DNA of 64,000 bases from Paraburkholderia acidisoli (GTDB taxonomy: Bacteria; Pseudomonadota; Gammaproteobacteria; Burkholderiales; Burkholderiaceae). The notes under the pieces are model-generated. The model was not told where the DNA came from and made no database searches. It worked only from the letters and a program-made list of their open reading frames with translations. Location of the stretch: NCBI RefSeq assembly GCF_009789675.1, contig NZ_CP046913.1, positions 1,240,001-1,304,000 on the forward strand, written 5' to 3'. Below, one piece after another: positions 55,110-64,000 of the stretch. Numbering within the stretch: position 1 is the stretch's first letter; every line of letters begins with the position of its first letter. Position numbers and translations under genes: made by a program.

Positions 55110-56213
55110 TTATTCGATGAACAGCGACGCGAACGGGCGGCGGCGCCAGAACTTGCGCAGATCGCCGCGCGTGACGGACAGCGTGACCGAGCCCGTGTCG
55201 CCGCATAGCGTGAGATCGAGCGCGCCGAGCGCGCCCGCTTCGAGCGCCGCGAGCGCGGGCGAGAACCAGTCCTGCTCGAGCTGCGCGAAGGCCGCGTTCC
55301 AGCGGCCCCAGTCCTGCTGGATGAACGCGGCCGAAAACGGATCGAGTTCGACGAGGGCGGCGCCCGCCGTGGTCGTGGCGGCGTTGGCGAACGCCTGGAA
55401 CGTGGCGGGCGCGGGGCCGACCTCGGCTTTCGCGGCGAGCGCGAGGCCGCGCGTGGCGGCGGCGTCCGAGCGCACCCGGGCGAACGGGCTCGCGACGGCG
55501 CGCAACGCGCCCTGGGCGTGAAACCAGATCGAGTTGACGGCGGGCAAGCCGCGCGCCTCGCGCGCTTCGTTCACGGCATGCTCGAACCAGGCCATCTGCA
55601 CCTCGTTCTGCACCTTCATCCACGGGCGCGAGCGCTGGCCCGACTGCGCTTCGTGCGGCAGCCAGATTTCGATGTTGCGCCCGCTTGCGCGCAACGGCGA
55701 CGCGCCCGCGAGCGTGCCGAACTGCTCGCTCGAGACATACCAGCGCTGCGGCGCGGGCGCGACGATGCGCACGCCCAGTTCTTCGATCAGCGGCCGGGCC
55801 ACCTCGTAGAGCGTGGCGGCGTCGCTATCGGTGAGTTCGAGCGCGGCCGGATCGATCAGCACGAGATGGTCATGCGCGATGCGCACGTGCACGGGCTGGA
55901 TGCAGGCCCACGTGGCGTCGCCGGGCGCGCCGCCGTCGGCGAGCAGCATGTAGGGCGCGAGCGGCGCTTCGTCCGGCGCGGCCCCGGCGGCGTTCGCACC
56001 GGCGCTGGCCGCCAGCACGCCGAACTGCCGGGCGACCCAGCGCTCGTGCGGCAGCGTGCGCTGGAAGTCTTCGCCGATCACCTGTTCGCCGAGCGTGGCG
56101 CGCGCCGCGAGTTTCGCGAGGGCCGGATAGTCGAGGCCCGAAAGCGCCGTGGAGGCGATGGCCGCGGGCGGCAAGGCGAAGGGGACGAGAAGATGAAGTC
56201 GGTCGGCGGGCAT
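55110..56213 (-). CDS. RpfE-type / phosphoglycerate-mutase-related conserved protein
   Basis: A 367-residue protein without a clear catalytic motif. Its composition and segments (LHLLVPFALPP; the end TLCGDTGSVTLSVTRGDLRKFWRRRPFASLF) match a betaproteobacterial family annotated as regulatory protein RpfE or phosphoglycerate-mutase-related. In Xanthomonas, rpfE sits next to recJ, prfB and lysS in the rpf cluster, the same neighbours as here; this supports the name but not a role in quorum signalling. Three in-frame starts exist (56237, 56222, 56213) and none has a good ribosome site. I chose the last, which gives the shortest N-terminus. Confidence 0.6.
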   Translation of the reverse strand: MPADRLHLLVPFALPPAAIASTALSGLDYPALAKLAARATLGEQVIGEDFQRTLPHERWVARQFGVLAASAGANAAGAAPDEAPLAPYMLLADGGAPGDATWACIQPVHVRIAHDHLVLIDPAALELTDSDAATLYEVARPLIEELGVRIVAPAPQRWYVSSEQFGTLAGASPLRASGRNIEIWLPHEAQSGQRSRPWMKVQNEVQMAWFEHAVNEAREARGLPAVNSIWFHAQGALRAVASPFARVRSDAAATRGLALAAKAEVGPAPATFQAFANAATTTAGAALVELDPFSAAFIQQDWGRWNAAFAQLEQDWFSPALAALEAGALGALDLTLCGDTGSVTLSVTRGDLRKFWRRRPFASLFIE

Positions 56214-56685
56214 GGAGCGCATTGTACTTCGGCGCACGTGGCTCGCGGGCGCGGTCCGCGGCGCGCGGGTCGAGGTGATTCAGCCGCGGCGGCGTGACCG
56301 GAGCCGCGCGCGGACGGGCACTTTGTCGGCGTCATCCCGCTCGAAGCGTAGGGCGCGCCGCTGCCGCGACGGGCGGCGCGCAGTATCGACGCACCACCTG
56401 CGGCCAACCGGCGCGCCCGACGGCACGCCCGCGAGACCCCGGCGGAACACGGAAAACCGTGCGAAAGTCCGTCTAGCGCCGACAGTGTGGCAAACTTCGC
56501 GCTTGATCGACACCGGACCCGGCACGATATTCGCTCAGGCGACGCCGCAGTTCGCACCCGGCGCCGCCCTGCGACACACGCCAATCGCGCAGTGAGCGCA
56601 GACAGTTAGCGCGAGCAGCGCCGGACCGCCGGACCGCCGGAGCGCCGGGCCGCCGGGCCGCCACGAAGACGCATAAAGGATTCGC
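56214..56685. other. Divergent intergenic region before lolC, with an octamer repeat
   Basis: This 472-base gap lies between two divergent genes and must contain promoters in both directions, but I cannot identify strong -35/-10 pairs. An 8-bp tandem repeat occurs near its right end. No gene is supported here. Confidence 0.45.
56621..56660 (+). repeat. Five tandem copies of an 8-bp unit (CCGGACCG)
   Basis: The octamers at 56621, 56629, 56637, 56645 and 56653 read CCGGACCG (twice), CCGGAGCG and CCGGGCCG (twice). The array ends 25 bases before the lolC start codon, inside the probable leader or promoter. Confidence 0.9.
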
Positions 56686-57939
56686 TTGAAACTTCCCTAC
56701 GAATGGCAGATAGGCTGGCGCTACACGCGCGCCGGCAAGCGCACGACCGGCAACGGTTTCATCTCGTTCATCGCGCTCATCTCGATGTCGGGCATCGCGC
56801 TCGGCGTCGCGGCGCTGATCGTCGTGCTCTCGGTGATGAACGGCTTCCAGCGCGATGTGCGCGACCGCATGCTCTCGGTGCTCGCGCACATCGAAGTTTT
56901 CTCGCCCACGGGCACCATGCCCGACTGGCAGCTCACCGCGAAGGAAGCCAAGACCAACCCCGAGGTGATCGGCGCGGCACCCTACGTGGACGCCCAGGCG
57001 CTGCTCACGCGCGGCGACAGCGTGAACGGCGTGCAGTTGCGCGGCGTCGAGCCCTCGGAAGAGCCGCAGGTGTCGGACATCGGCAAGGAGATGAAGGCGG
57101 GCAGCCTCAACAATCTCACGCCGGGCAGCTTCGGCATCGTGCTCGGTGGCGACCTCGCCATCAATCTCGGTGTGACGGTGGGCGACAAGGTCACGCTGGT
57201 CGCGCCCGAAGGCTCGATCACGCCGGCCGGCATGTTGCCGCGCCTGAAGCAGTTCACCGTGGTGGGTGTGTTCGAATCGGGCCATTACGAGTACGACAGC
57301 ACGCTCGCGCTCACCAACATCCGCGACGCCGAAGTGCTGTACCGGCTCGGCGCGCCGAGCGGCGTGCGCTTGCGGCTCAAGGACATGCAGAAGGCGCCCG
57401 CCGTGGCGCGGCAACTCGTGCACACGCTCTCGGGCGACCTCTATATTCGCGACTGGACGCAGCAGAACAAGACCTGGTTCTCGGCCGTGCAGATCGAAAA
57501 GCGCATGATGTTCATCATCCTCACGCTCATCATCGCGGTCGCGGCGTTCAACCTGGTTTCGTCGCTGGTGATGACTGTCACCAACAAGCAGGCCGACATC
57601 GCGATCCTGCGCACGCTCGGCGCGCAGCCCGGCTCGATCATGAAGATCTTCGTGGTGCAGGGCGTGACGATCGGCTTCGTGGGCACGGCGATCGGCGTCG
57701 CGCTCGGCTGCCTGATCGCGTGGAGCATTCCGTGGCTCGTGCCGATGATCGAACACCTGCTCGGCGTGCAGTTCCTGCCGCCTTCGGTCTACTTCATCAG
57801 CGAGCTGCCTTCCGAACTCGTGCCCGGCGACGTGATCCGTATCGGCCTGATCGCCTTCGTGCTGTCCGCGCTCGCCACGCTGTATCCGAGCTGGCGCGCG
57901 GCCAAGGTGCGTCCGGCGGAGGCGCTGCGTTATGAATGA
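56686..57939 (+). CDS. Lipoprotein-releasing ABC transporter, permease subunit (LolC/E family)
   Basis: A 417-residue permease. It has an N-terminal transmembrane helix (about 25-50), a large periplasmic domain and three C-terminal helices (about 275-300, 320-350 and 375-400), the MacB/LolC layout. The N-terminus [17 protein letters not shown] and the [13 protein letters not shown] helix are typical. With LolD it extracts lipoproteins from the inner membrane for transfer to LolA. The start is TTG, with AAAGGA seven bases upstream. Only one permease gene is present, so it may act as a homodimer (LolF-like). It overlaps lolD by eight bases. Confidence 0.9.
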   Translation: MKLPYEWQIGWRYTRAGKRTTGNGFISFIALISMSGIALGVAALIVVLSVMNGFQRDVRDRMLSVLAHIEVFSPTGTMPDWQLTAKEAKTNPEVIGAAPYVDAQALLTRGDSVNGVQLRGVEPSEEPQVSDIGKEMKAGSLNNLTPGSFGIVLGGDLAINLGVTVGDKVTLVAPEGSITPAGMLPRLKQFTVVGVFESGHYEYDSTLALTNIRDAEVLYRLGAPSGVRLRLKDMQKAPAVARQLVHTLSGDLYIRDWTQQNKTWFSAVQIEKRMMFIILTLIIAVAAFNLVSSLVMTVTNKQADIAILRTLGAQPGSIMKIFVVQGVTIGFVGTAIGVALGCLIAWSIPWLVPMIEHLLGVQFLPPSVYFISELPSELVPGDVIRIGLIAFVLSALATLYPSWRAAKVRPAEALRYE

Positions 57940-58675
57940 CCGTCAATCGAATCAGCTTATGTCCAGCGATCATCCTTACGTGCTCGAAGCGCACGGCATC
58001 TCCAAGGTCTTCGGCCAGGGCACGCTCTCCGTGCAGGTGCTGCACGACACCGAACTCAAGGTGAAGCGCGGCGAGAAACTCGCTATCGTGGGCGCGTCGG
58101 GCTCGGGCAAGAGCACGTTGCTGCACGTGCTGGGCGGTCTCGACGAACCCGGCGCGGGCAAGGTCTCGCTGCTCGGCAAGCCGTTCACCGAACTCTCCGA
58201 GCGCGAGCGCAACGACCTGCGCAACCGCGCGCTGGGCTTCGTCTACCAGTTCCATCATTTGCTGCCGGAATTCTCGGCGCTCGACAACGTGGCGATGCCG
58301 CTGCGCATTCGCCGCATGCCGCAGGAAGCGGCGCGCGCGGAAGCGCTCGCCATTCTCGATCGCGTGGGTCTTGCGCATCGCGCGCGGCACCGTCCGGGCG
58401 AATTGTCGGGCGGCGAGCGTCAGCGCGTGGCCATTGCGCGCGCGCTCGTGACGAAGCCGGCCTGCGTGCTCGCCGACGAACCCACGGGCAATCTCGACGG
58501 CAGCACCGCCGACAACGTCTTCAACCTGATGCTCGAACTCTCCGACCAGTTCGAAACGAGCTTCGTGATCGTCACGCACGACACCGAACTCGCGGCGCGC
58601 TGCGACCGTATCGTGCGTTTGCGCGACGGCACGGTGCATGAAGAGCCGGTCGTGCCGTTCCAGGCGCAGGACTGA
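57932..58675 (+). CDS. lolD: Lipoprotein-releasing ABC transporter ATP-binding protein LolD
   Basis: A 247-residue ATPase. Walker A is GASGSGKST, the signature is [15 protein letters not shown], Walker B ends [11 protein letters not shown], and the H-loop is [23 protein letters not shown] is the LolD-characteristic Q-loop segment. It powers lipoprotein release together with the permease just upstream, whose stop it overlaps by eight bases. tatD follows 26 bases later, in the same direction. Confidence 0.95.
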   Translation: MNDRQSNQLMSSDHPYVLEAHGISKVFGQGTLSVQVLHDTELKVKRGEKLAIVGASGSGKSTLLHVLGGLDEPGAGKVSLLGKPFTELSERERNDLRNRALGFVYQFHHLLPEFSALDNVAMPLRIRRMPQEAARAEALAILDRVGLAHRARHRPGELSGGERQRVAIARALVTKPACVLADEPTGNLDGSTADNVFNLMLELSDQFETSFVIVTHDTELAARCDRIVRLRDGTVHEEPVVPFQAQD

Positions 58676-58701
58676 GGACGCTCGACGAGGCCACGCGAAT
58701 C

Positions 58702-59490
58702 ATGTGGATCGACACGCACTGTCATCTCGACGCCGGCGAATTCGACGCGGACCGCGACGCGGTCGCGGCTGCGGCGCTGGCGGCAGGCGTGTCGCGCATC
58801 GTGATTCCGGCCGTGGCGCGCGAGAACTTCGCGACCGTGCGTGCGCTCGCGCATCGCACCACGGGCGCCGTGTACGCGCTCGGCATTCATCCGCTCTACA
58901 CGCCGCACGCCCGCGACGAGGACATTGACGTGCTGCGCGCGGAAATCGCGGCGAGTCTCGACGACCCGCGCTTCATCGGCATCGGCGAAATCGGCCTCGA
59001 CTATTTCGTGCCGGGCCTCGACGCGGCACGTCAAGAGCACTTCTACGAAGCCCAATTGCGGCTCGCGCGCGAGTTCGATCTGCCTGCCATTTGTCACGTG
59101 CGCAAGTCGCAGGATCGCGTGCTCGCGGGCTTGCGCCGCAACGGCGTGAAGACCGGCATCGCGCACGCGTTCAACGGCAGCTTTCAGCAGGCGCGCGCGT
59201 TCATCGAGCACGGCATGCATCTGGGTTTCGGCGGCAACACGACCTTCGAGCGCTCGCTGCAGATCCGTCGTCTCGCCGAGCAACTGCCGCTCGAGGCGAT
59301 CGTGATGGAAACCGACGCGCCCGACATCGCGCCGTCCTGGCTTTATCGCGAGCGCAATACGCCGGATCAGGTGCCGCGCATCGGCGCCGTGCTCGCGGGC
59401 TTGCGCGGCTTGAGGCCCGAGGAACTCGCCCTTGGCACAACGGCTAACGCTGCGGCCGCGCTGCCGCGGCTGGCGCTTTCCTCCGCATAA
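58702..59490 (+). CDS. TatD-family metal-dependent hydrolase
   Basis: A 262-residue TIM-barrel DNase/hydrolase of the TatD family. The metal site is visible as DTHCHLDAGEF at the N-terminus, EIGLDYF (Glu) near 95, ICHVRKSQD near 132, HAFNGSFQQA near 155 and the Asp in METDAPDIAP near 205. The segment LPLEAIVMETDAPD is highly typical. Family members degrade DNA or act on small substrates; the precise role here is unknown. It is probably in one operon with the lol genes. Confidence 0.9.
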   Translation: MWIDTHCHLDAGEFDADRDAVAAAALAAGVSRIVIPAVARENFATVRALAHRTTGAVYALGIHPLYTPHARDEDIDVLRAEIAASLDDPRFIGIGEIGLDYFVPGLDAARQEHFYEAQLRLAREFDLPAICHVRKSQDRVLAGLRRNGVKTGIAHAFNGSFQQARAFIEHGMHLGFGGNTTFERSLQIRRLAEQLPLEAIVMETDAPDIAPSWLYRERNTPDQVPRIGAVLAGLRGLRPEELALGTTANAAAALPRLALSSA

Positions 59491-59535
59491 TCGTCGACAA
59501 GGCGGTGCAGTGCTGCCTCATGCGAAGGAGGCGGA

Positions 59536-62277
59536 ATGCGGGCGGTGTGGTGCGGGTTTGCGCTGGGCGTGATCGTGTTGCAGCAACAGGCGGCGTTGCC
59601 GGGCTGGCGTTGTTGGCTGGCGCTGGGCTTCGCCGGCGTGCTGGCGATGGCGTGGGCCGCGCTTGCATTGCGCGGCGCGTTGCTCGACGATCGCGGCGAT
59701 GGCTCCGACGACGTAGCCGCCGATACCGCTGCGAATCTCTCCACGCGTTTCAAAGCCAGCGGCGCGCGTTGGCGTGTCGCGAGCGGCTGGGCGGCGGTCT
59801 GGCTCGCGGCCGCCTGCGCGGGTTTCGGCTATGCCGCCTGGCGCGCCGAGATCCGTCTCGCCGAAGCGCTGCCGGTTGCGTGGCAAACGCGCGATGTCGA
59901 TGTCACGGGCTATATCGCAAGCCTGCCTGCCTACAGTAAGAACGATGGTAAGAACGACGCCGAAGGCGGCGCGAGCTTTCTCTTTCACGTCGAATCGTGG
60001 GGCGGTCGCGGTGCGGCAACGCCTTTGCCGCATTTAATCCAGTTGTCGTGGGTGCCGCGCGACGCGCCGTTGCCGCCGCTCGTGCCCGGCGCGCGCTGGC
60101 GCTTGACGGTGCGGCTCAAGCGGCCGCACGGCAACGGCAATTTCGGTTTGCGCGACAGCGAAGCCGCGCTGCTCGCGCGTGGGGTGCGCGCGACCGGTTA
60201 CATCAGCGATCCCCAACACGCCACGCGACTCGCCCCCGATGCGGGCGGCTTCGGCGTGCGCATCGAACGGCGGCGCGCGGCGCTGCGGGCGCGGATCGAC
60301 GCGGTGCTGGGGCAGGCGCCGCATCGCGGCATCGTGATCGCGCTCGCCACGGGCGCGCAGGACGCCGTGAGCGACGCGGACTGGCGGCTCATGCGCAACA
60401 CGGGCACGAGTCATCTGGTGGCGATTTCCGGGCTGCATCTGGCCTTCGTCGCGGGACTCGCGGGCTGGGCCGCGGGCGCACTCTGGCGGCGTGCGCGCTG
60501 GCGCGGCGTGCCCGCGCCGCTGTTCCTCCCGGCGCAACGGGTCGCGCTCGCGGGCGCGCTCGTCGCGGCGGCGCTCTACGCGGCGCTGGCGGGATTCAAC
60601 GTGCCGGTGCAGCGCGCGCTCGGCATGCTGGCGGTGGCGGCGCTCGCGCTGTTCGCGGGTCGCGCGATCGATCGCGCGACCATTCTCGCGTGGGCGCTCG
60701 GGCTCGTGCTGCTGCGCGATCCGTGGGCGGTCACGGCCGCCGGTTTCTGGCTCTCGTTCGGCGCCGTCGCGGCGATCCTCTATGCGGCGACGGGCGTGCC
60801 GCGCGTCCGTCGCGACGCGCCCGACCGGATGCCGGACGAGGACTTCGCGAACCCGATGCGCGACAAGGACGACGCCACGGCGTCCGTTTCCCGGGCAGTG
60901 CGCGAACCGCGCGGCCTGCGTGAACGATTGCGCGCGGTCTTCGCGCCCCGCGGTGGTTGGCGCGCCGGTGCGCAACGCTGGCGCGCGCGCGTGGCGGACA
61001 GCGCCCGCGTCCAATGGGCCGTGACCGTCGCGCTCGCCCCGCTCACGGCGTACTGGTTCGGCCAGATTCCGCTGATCGGCCCATTCGCGAACGCCTTCGC
61101 GATTCCGTGGGTGAGCATGCTCGTCACGCCCACGGTCCTGACGAGCGCCGCCTTGCCCGCGCCGCTCGACGCGTACGCGCTGCACGCCGCGCATCGTTTC
61201 ATCAGCGTGATGATGCAGGCGCTCGGCGCCTTCGCCGACCTGCCGGGCGCCGTGCTGCGCTTGCCGCAACCGGGCGCGTGGCCGCTCGTCTGCGCGGCGG
61301 TGGGCGTGGCCTGGTTGCTCGCGCCGCGCGGCTGGCCGCTGCGCTGGCTCGCCCCTTTCACATGGCTTCCGCTCGTGATCCCCGCGCCGGGCGGCCCGCC
61401 GCCGGGCGCGTTCCGGCTCACGGCGCTCGACATCGGGCAGGGCACCTCGGTGCTGGTCGAGACGGCGCACCACACGCTGCTGTTCGACGCGGGACCCGGT
61501 CCCGAGTCCACCCACGCGGGCGAGCGCATCGTCGTGCCGTATTTGCAGGCGCATGGCGTGCAACGGCTCGACACGCTGATGATCAGCCACGACGACTCCG
61601 ATCATTCGGGCGGCGCGCCGGCCGTGCTCGATGCGATTCGCGTGGACACCTTTGTGGCGGGCATCGCGCGTGCCCATCCGTTGTGGGCGAAGGCGCAAGA
61701 GCAGGGCGCGCGGCGCGTGCAATGCGCGGCGGGGCAGCGCTGGCAATGGGACGGCGTGGGTTTCGAGGTGCTCTGGCCCGATCCGGGACCGCTCGCGGGC
61801 AAGCCGAACGGGCATTGCTGCGTGCTGCGCGTGACGAGCGCGGCGGAATTGCCGGATGGGCCGGACGCGCGCGGTGACGAACCCGCAGGCGAACCGGCAG
61901 GCGAACCCGTCACGGCGCTGATCGCCGCCGACATCGAAGCGAACGTCGAGCGCACGCTGCTCGCGCGCGCACCCGAACGGCTGCGCGCGCAGGTCCTAAT
62001 CGTGCCGCACCACGGCAGCCGCACCTCGTCGACTGAACCGTTCCTCGATTCCGTTTGGCCGCTGGTCGCCGTATTTCAGGTAGGCTTCCTCAATCGATTT
62101 CATCACCCGAATCCGGGCGTGTACGCGCGTTATGCCGCGCGCCACATCGTGCTGGCGCGCAGCGACACGGATGGCGCCGTGCGTATCGAGGCGCGGGCGG
62201 GAGCGATCGGCGTGGAACGCTTTCGCGAGCACGCGCGGCGCTACTGGATGGATCCGCGCGCGCCCGACGTCAATTGA
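59536..62277 (+). CDS. comEC: DNA internalization-related competence protein ComEC/Rec2
   Basis: A 913-residue polytopic membrane protein. It has N-terminal membrane segments and a DUF4131 region, the Competence domain with the signature HLVAISGLHLAFVAGL (about 290-305), then a C-terminal metallo-beta-lactamase-type domain (LDIGQGTSVLVET; SHDDSDHSGG) thought to degrade one DNA strand. It forms the inner-membrane channel for DNA uptake. AAGGAG precedes the ATG. No other competence genes are nearby, as is usual for scattered comEC. Confidence 0.92.
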   Translation: MRAVWCGFALGVIVLQQQAALPGWRCWLALGFAGVLAMAWAALALRGALLDDRGDGSDDVAADTAANLSTRFKASGARWRVASGWAAVWLAAACAGFGYAAWRAEIRLAEALPVAWQTRDVDVTGYIASLPAYSKNDGKNDAEGGASFLFHVESWGGRGAATPLPHLIQLSWVPRDAPLPPLVPGARWRLTVRLKRPHGNGNFGLRDSEAALLARGVRATGYISDPQHATRLAPDAGGFGVRIERRRAALRARIDAVLGQAPHRGIVIALATGAQDAVSDADWRLMRNTGTSHLVAISGLHLAFVAGLAGWAAGALWRRARWRGVPAPLFLPAQRVALAGALVAAALYAALAGFNVPVQRALGMLAVAALALFAGRAIDRATILAWALGLVLLRDPWAVTAAGFWLSFGAVAAILYAATGVPRVRRDAPDRMPDEDFANPMRDKDDATASVSRAVREPRGLRERLRAVFAPRGGWRAGAQRWRARVADSARVQWAVTVALAPLTAYWFGQIPLIGPFANAFAIPWVSMLVTPTVLTSAALPAPLDAYALHAAHRFISVMMQALGAFADLPGAVLRLPQPGAWPLVCAAVGVAWLLAPRGWPLRWLAPFTWLPLVIPAPGGPPPGAFRLTALDIGQGTSVLVETAHHTLLFDAGPGPESTHAGERIVVPYLQAHGVQRLDTLMISHDDSDHSGGAPAVLDAIRVDTFVAGIARAHPLWAKAQEQGARRVQCAAGQRWQWDGVGFEVLWPDPGPLAGKPNGHCCVLRVTSAAELPDGPDARGDEPAGEPAGEPVTALIAADIEANVERTLLARAPERLRAQVLIVPHHGSRTSSTEPFLDSVWPLVAVFQVGFLNRFHHPNPGVYARYAARHIVLARSDTDGAVRIEARAGAIGVERFREHARRYWMDPRAPDVN

Positions 62278-62400
62278 TGCGGATTGATGTCGATTAACGT
62301 GTGGCACGGCGGTGATCGACTCGCGGCATCGGCAGAGAAAAAGCTCACGCCCCCGCCCAACGCGAAAAACACAACGCAAAAACAGAGAGACAGCGCGCCC

Positions 62401-63204
62401 TTGAAAAACGTCATTCACTTCTCGCACGCGAACGGCTTTCCGGCGTCCACGTACCGGACCTTCTTCGCGGAACTCGGCGACACCTACGAGCTGCGCCATA
62501 TCGAGCGCATCGGGCACGACGCGCGCTTCCCGGTCACGCGCGACTGGCCGCATCTGGTCGAACAGCTCATCGACGATATCGGCCGCCGCTATGAAGAACC
62601 GGTGTGGCTCGTCGGGCATTCGCTCGGCGGCTATCTTTCGCTGATGGCGGCGCTCAGGAAGCCGCAATGGGTGCGGGGCGTGGTGATGCTCGACTCGCCC
62701 GTGATCGCGGGCTGGCGCAGCAGCCTGCTGCGCATGACGCAATGGACTGGGCTGGACGAACGGCTCTCGCCGGCCGCCGCCACGCGCAAGCGCCGCACGA
62801 GCTGGTCGAGCCGCGACGAGGCATGGCGCCACTTTCACTCGAAGCCCGCGTTCGCGCGCTGGGACGAGCGCGTGTTGTCCGACTATATCGACTTCGGCAT
62901 GCCGCAAACTTCGCCCGACGGCACGCGCACGCTCGCGTTCGATCGGCAGATCGAATATCAGATCTATCGCACGTTGCCGCACACGTTGGGCGCGCGTCTC
63001 GTGCACGGGGCGCCGGTGCCGGTGAGCTTCATCGCGGGCACGCGCTCGCGCGAAGTGCGTCAGGTCGGTCTCGACGCCACGCGGCGGATCGCGGGCGAGC
63101 GTTTCGAGTGGATGGAAGGCAGCCATCTCTATCCGATGGAGCGGCCCATCGACACCGCGCGCGCCGTGCAACGCCTGCTTTACGCAATGGAAAACGGCGC
63201 CTGA
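62401..63204 (+). CDS. Alpha/beta hydrolase
   Basis: A 267-residue hydrolase of the alpha/beta-hydrolase fold. The nucleophile elbow is GHSLGG (Ser near residue 75), the oxyanion segment is HFSHANGFPAST at the N-terminus, and the catalytic His is likely in WMEGSHLYPMERP near 240. The substrate is not predictable. The start is uncertain: TTG at 62401 gives the natural fold start (KNVIHFSHANG), while an ATG at 62287 would add 38 Lys/Thr/Pro/Ala-rich residues. I prefer the TTG. Confidence 0.75.
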   Translation: MKNVIHFSHANGFPASTYRTFFAELGDTYELRHIERIGHDARFPVTRDWPHLVEQLIDDIGRRYEEPVWLVGHSLGGYLSLMAALRKPQWVRGVVMLDSPVIAGWRSSLLRMTQWTGLDERLSPAAATRKRRTSWSSRDEAWRHFHSKPAFARWDERVLSDYIDFGMPQTSPDGTRTLAFDRQIEYQIYRTLPHTLGARLVHGAPVPVSFIAGTRSREVRQVGLDATRRIAGERFEWMEGSHLYPMERPIDTARAVQRLLYAMENGA

Positions 63205-63436
63205 GCGCGGCGCCCGTTGATCGCTCCGAATCTCGCTATCCCGTCGCGTCATTCGTCTGGCCAGCGTCTGGCCGGCATCGGGCCAGAAGGGCGGCTCGAG
63301 CGTGACCGGATCGCCCGCCCCGCACGCGCTGCGAGCCGCCGCCACGCGGCTCGATGAGCGCCTCCTGCCGGTATCGCAGGACCGAAGTCAAGCGCCATCG
63401 CACCTCGCGCAACGCGCGAGCAAAATTCAGGGTTAG

Positions 63437-64000
<564 letters not shown>

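Overview
The window is a high-G+C stretch of a betaproteobacterial chromosome. Several things point to Burkholderiaceae, most likely Paraburkholderia, Caballeronia or Burkholderia: the aceE-aceF-lpdA cluster with a lipoyl domain fused to Lpd, a PhaP-type phasin, the order rpfE-recJ-prfB-lysS, a compact isc operon, and an iron-sulfur lactate-oxidation pair next to an IclR regulator. The genus is inferred from gene content and is not proven here.

Layout. 1-6.8 kb: the 3' end of hrpA, a periplasmic YVTN beta-propeller, a sterol-desaturase-family membrane enzyme, an EI24 membrane protein, a MoaB/CinA-like protein and a rhodanese. 6.8-11.6 kb: the nitrogen-control block glnA-glnL-glnG, with a readable sigma-54 promoter and NtrC enhancers before glnA. 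11.7-16.6 kb: an S9 oligopeptidase, xth, and a nitronate monooxygenase divergent from a PadR regulator. 16.7-18.9 kb: initiator tRNA-Met with its own promoter and terminator, then a lower-G+C insert with a PAAR protein, an M35-like zinc peptidase and a secreted OmpA-fold-like protein. This insert looks like a type VI secretion effector-immunity module. 18.9-28 kb: a YgeA-type racemase, a cytosine-deaminase-like amidohydrolase, prlC, folD and a FixL/FixJ-type two-component pair. 28.3-34.6 kb: the pyruvate dehydrogenase operon. 34.9-38.4 kb: a phasin, a PBP7-like endopeptidase, and a small HicA-like/HTH gene pair under a palindromic operator. 38.5-42.2 kb: an IclR regulator divergent from lutA-lutB. 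42.3-49.3 kb: a low-molecular-weight phosphatase, then iscR-S-U-A-hscB-hscA-fdx-iscX with tandem IscR sites. 49.3-56.2 kb: a glycine-zipper protein and the minus-strand series rpfE-recJ-prfB-lysS, with the programmed frameshift of prfB intact. 56.7-64 kb: the lipoprotein-release genes, tatD, comEC, an alpha/beta hydrolase, and the 5' part of pyrG, which runs off the window.

Most of the window is core metabolism and information processing. The accessory signals are the PAAR/peptidase module at 17.1-18.9 kb and the small two-gene module at 37.55-38.4 kb. Regulation can be read directly at glnA (sigma-54/NtrC), iscR (two IscR boxes over the promoter), the PadR/nitronate monooxygenase gap (palindrome), phaP (TGC-N3-GCA motifs), the HicA-like pair (palindrome over the -35 box) and prfB (frameshift autoregulation).
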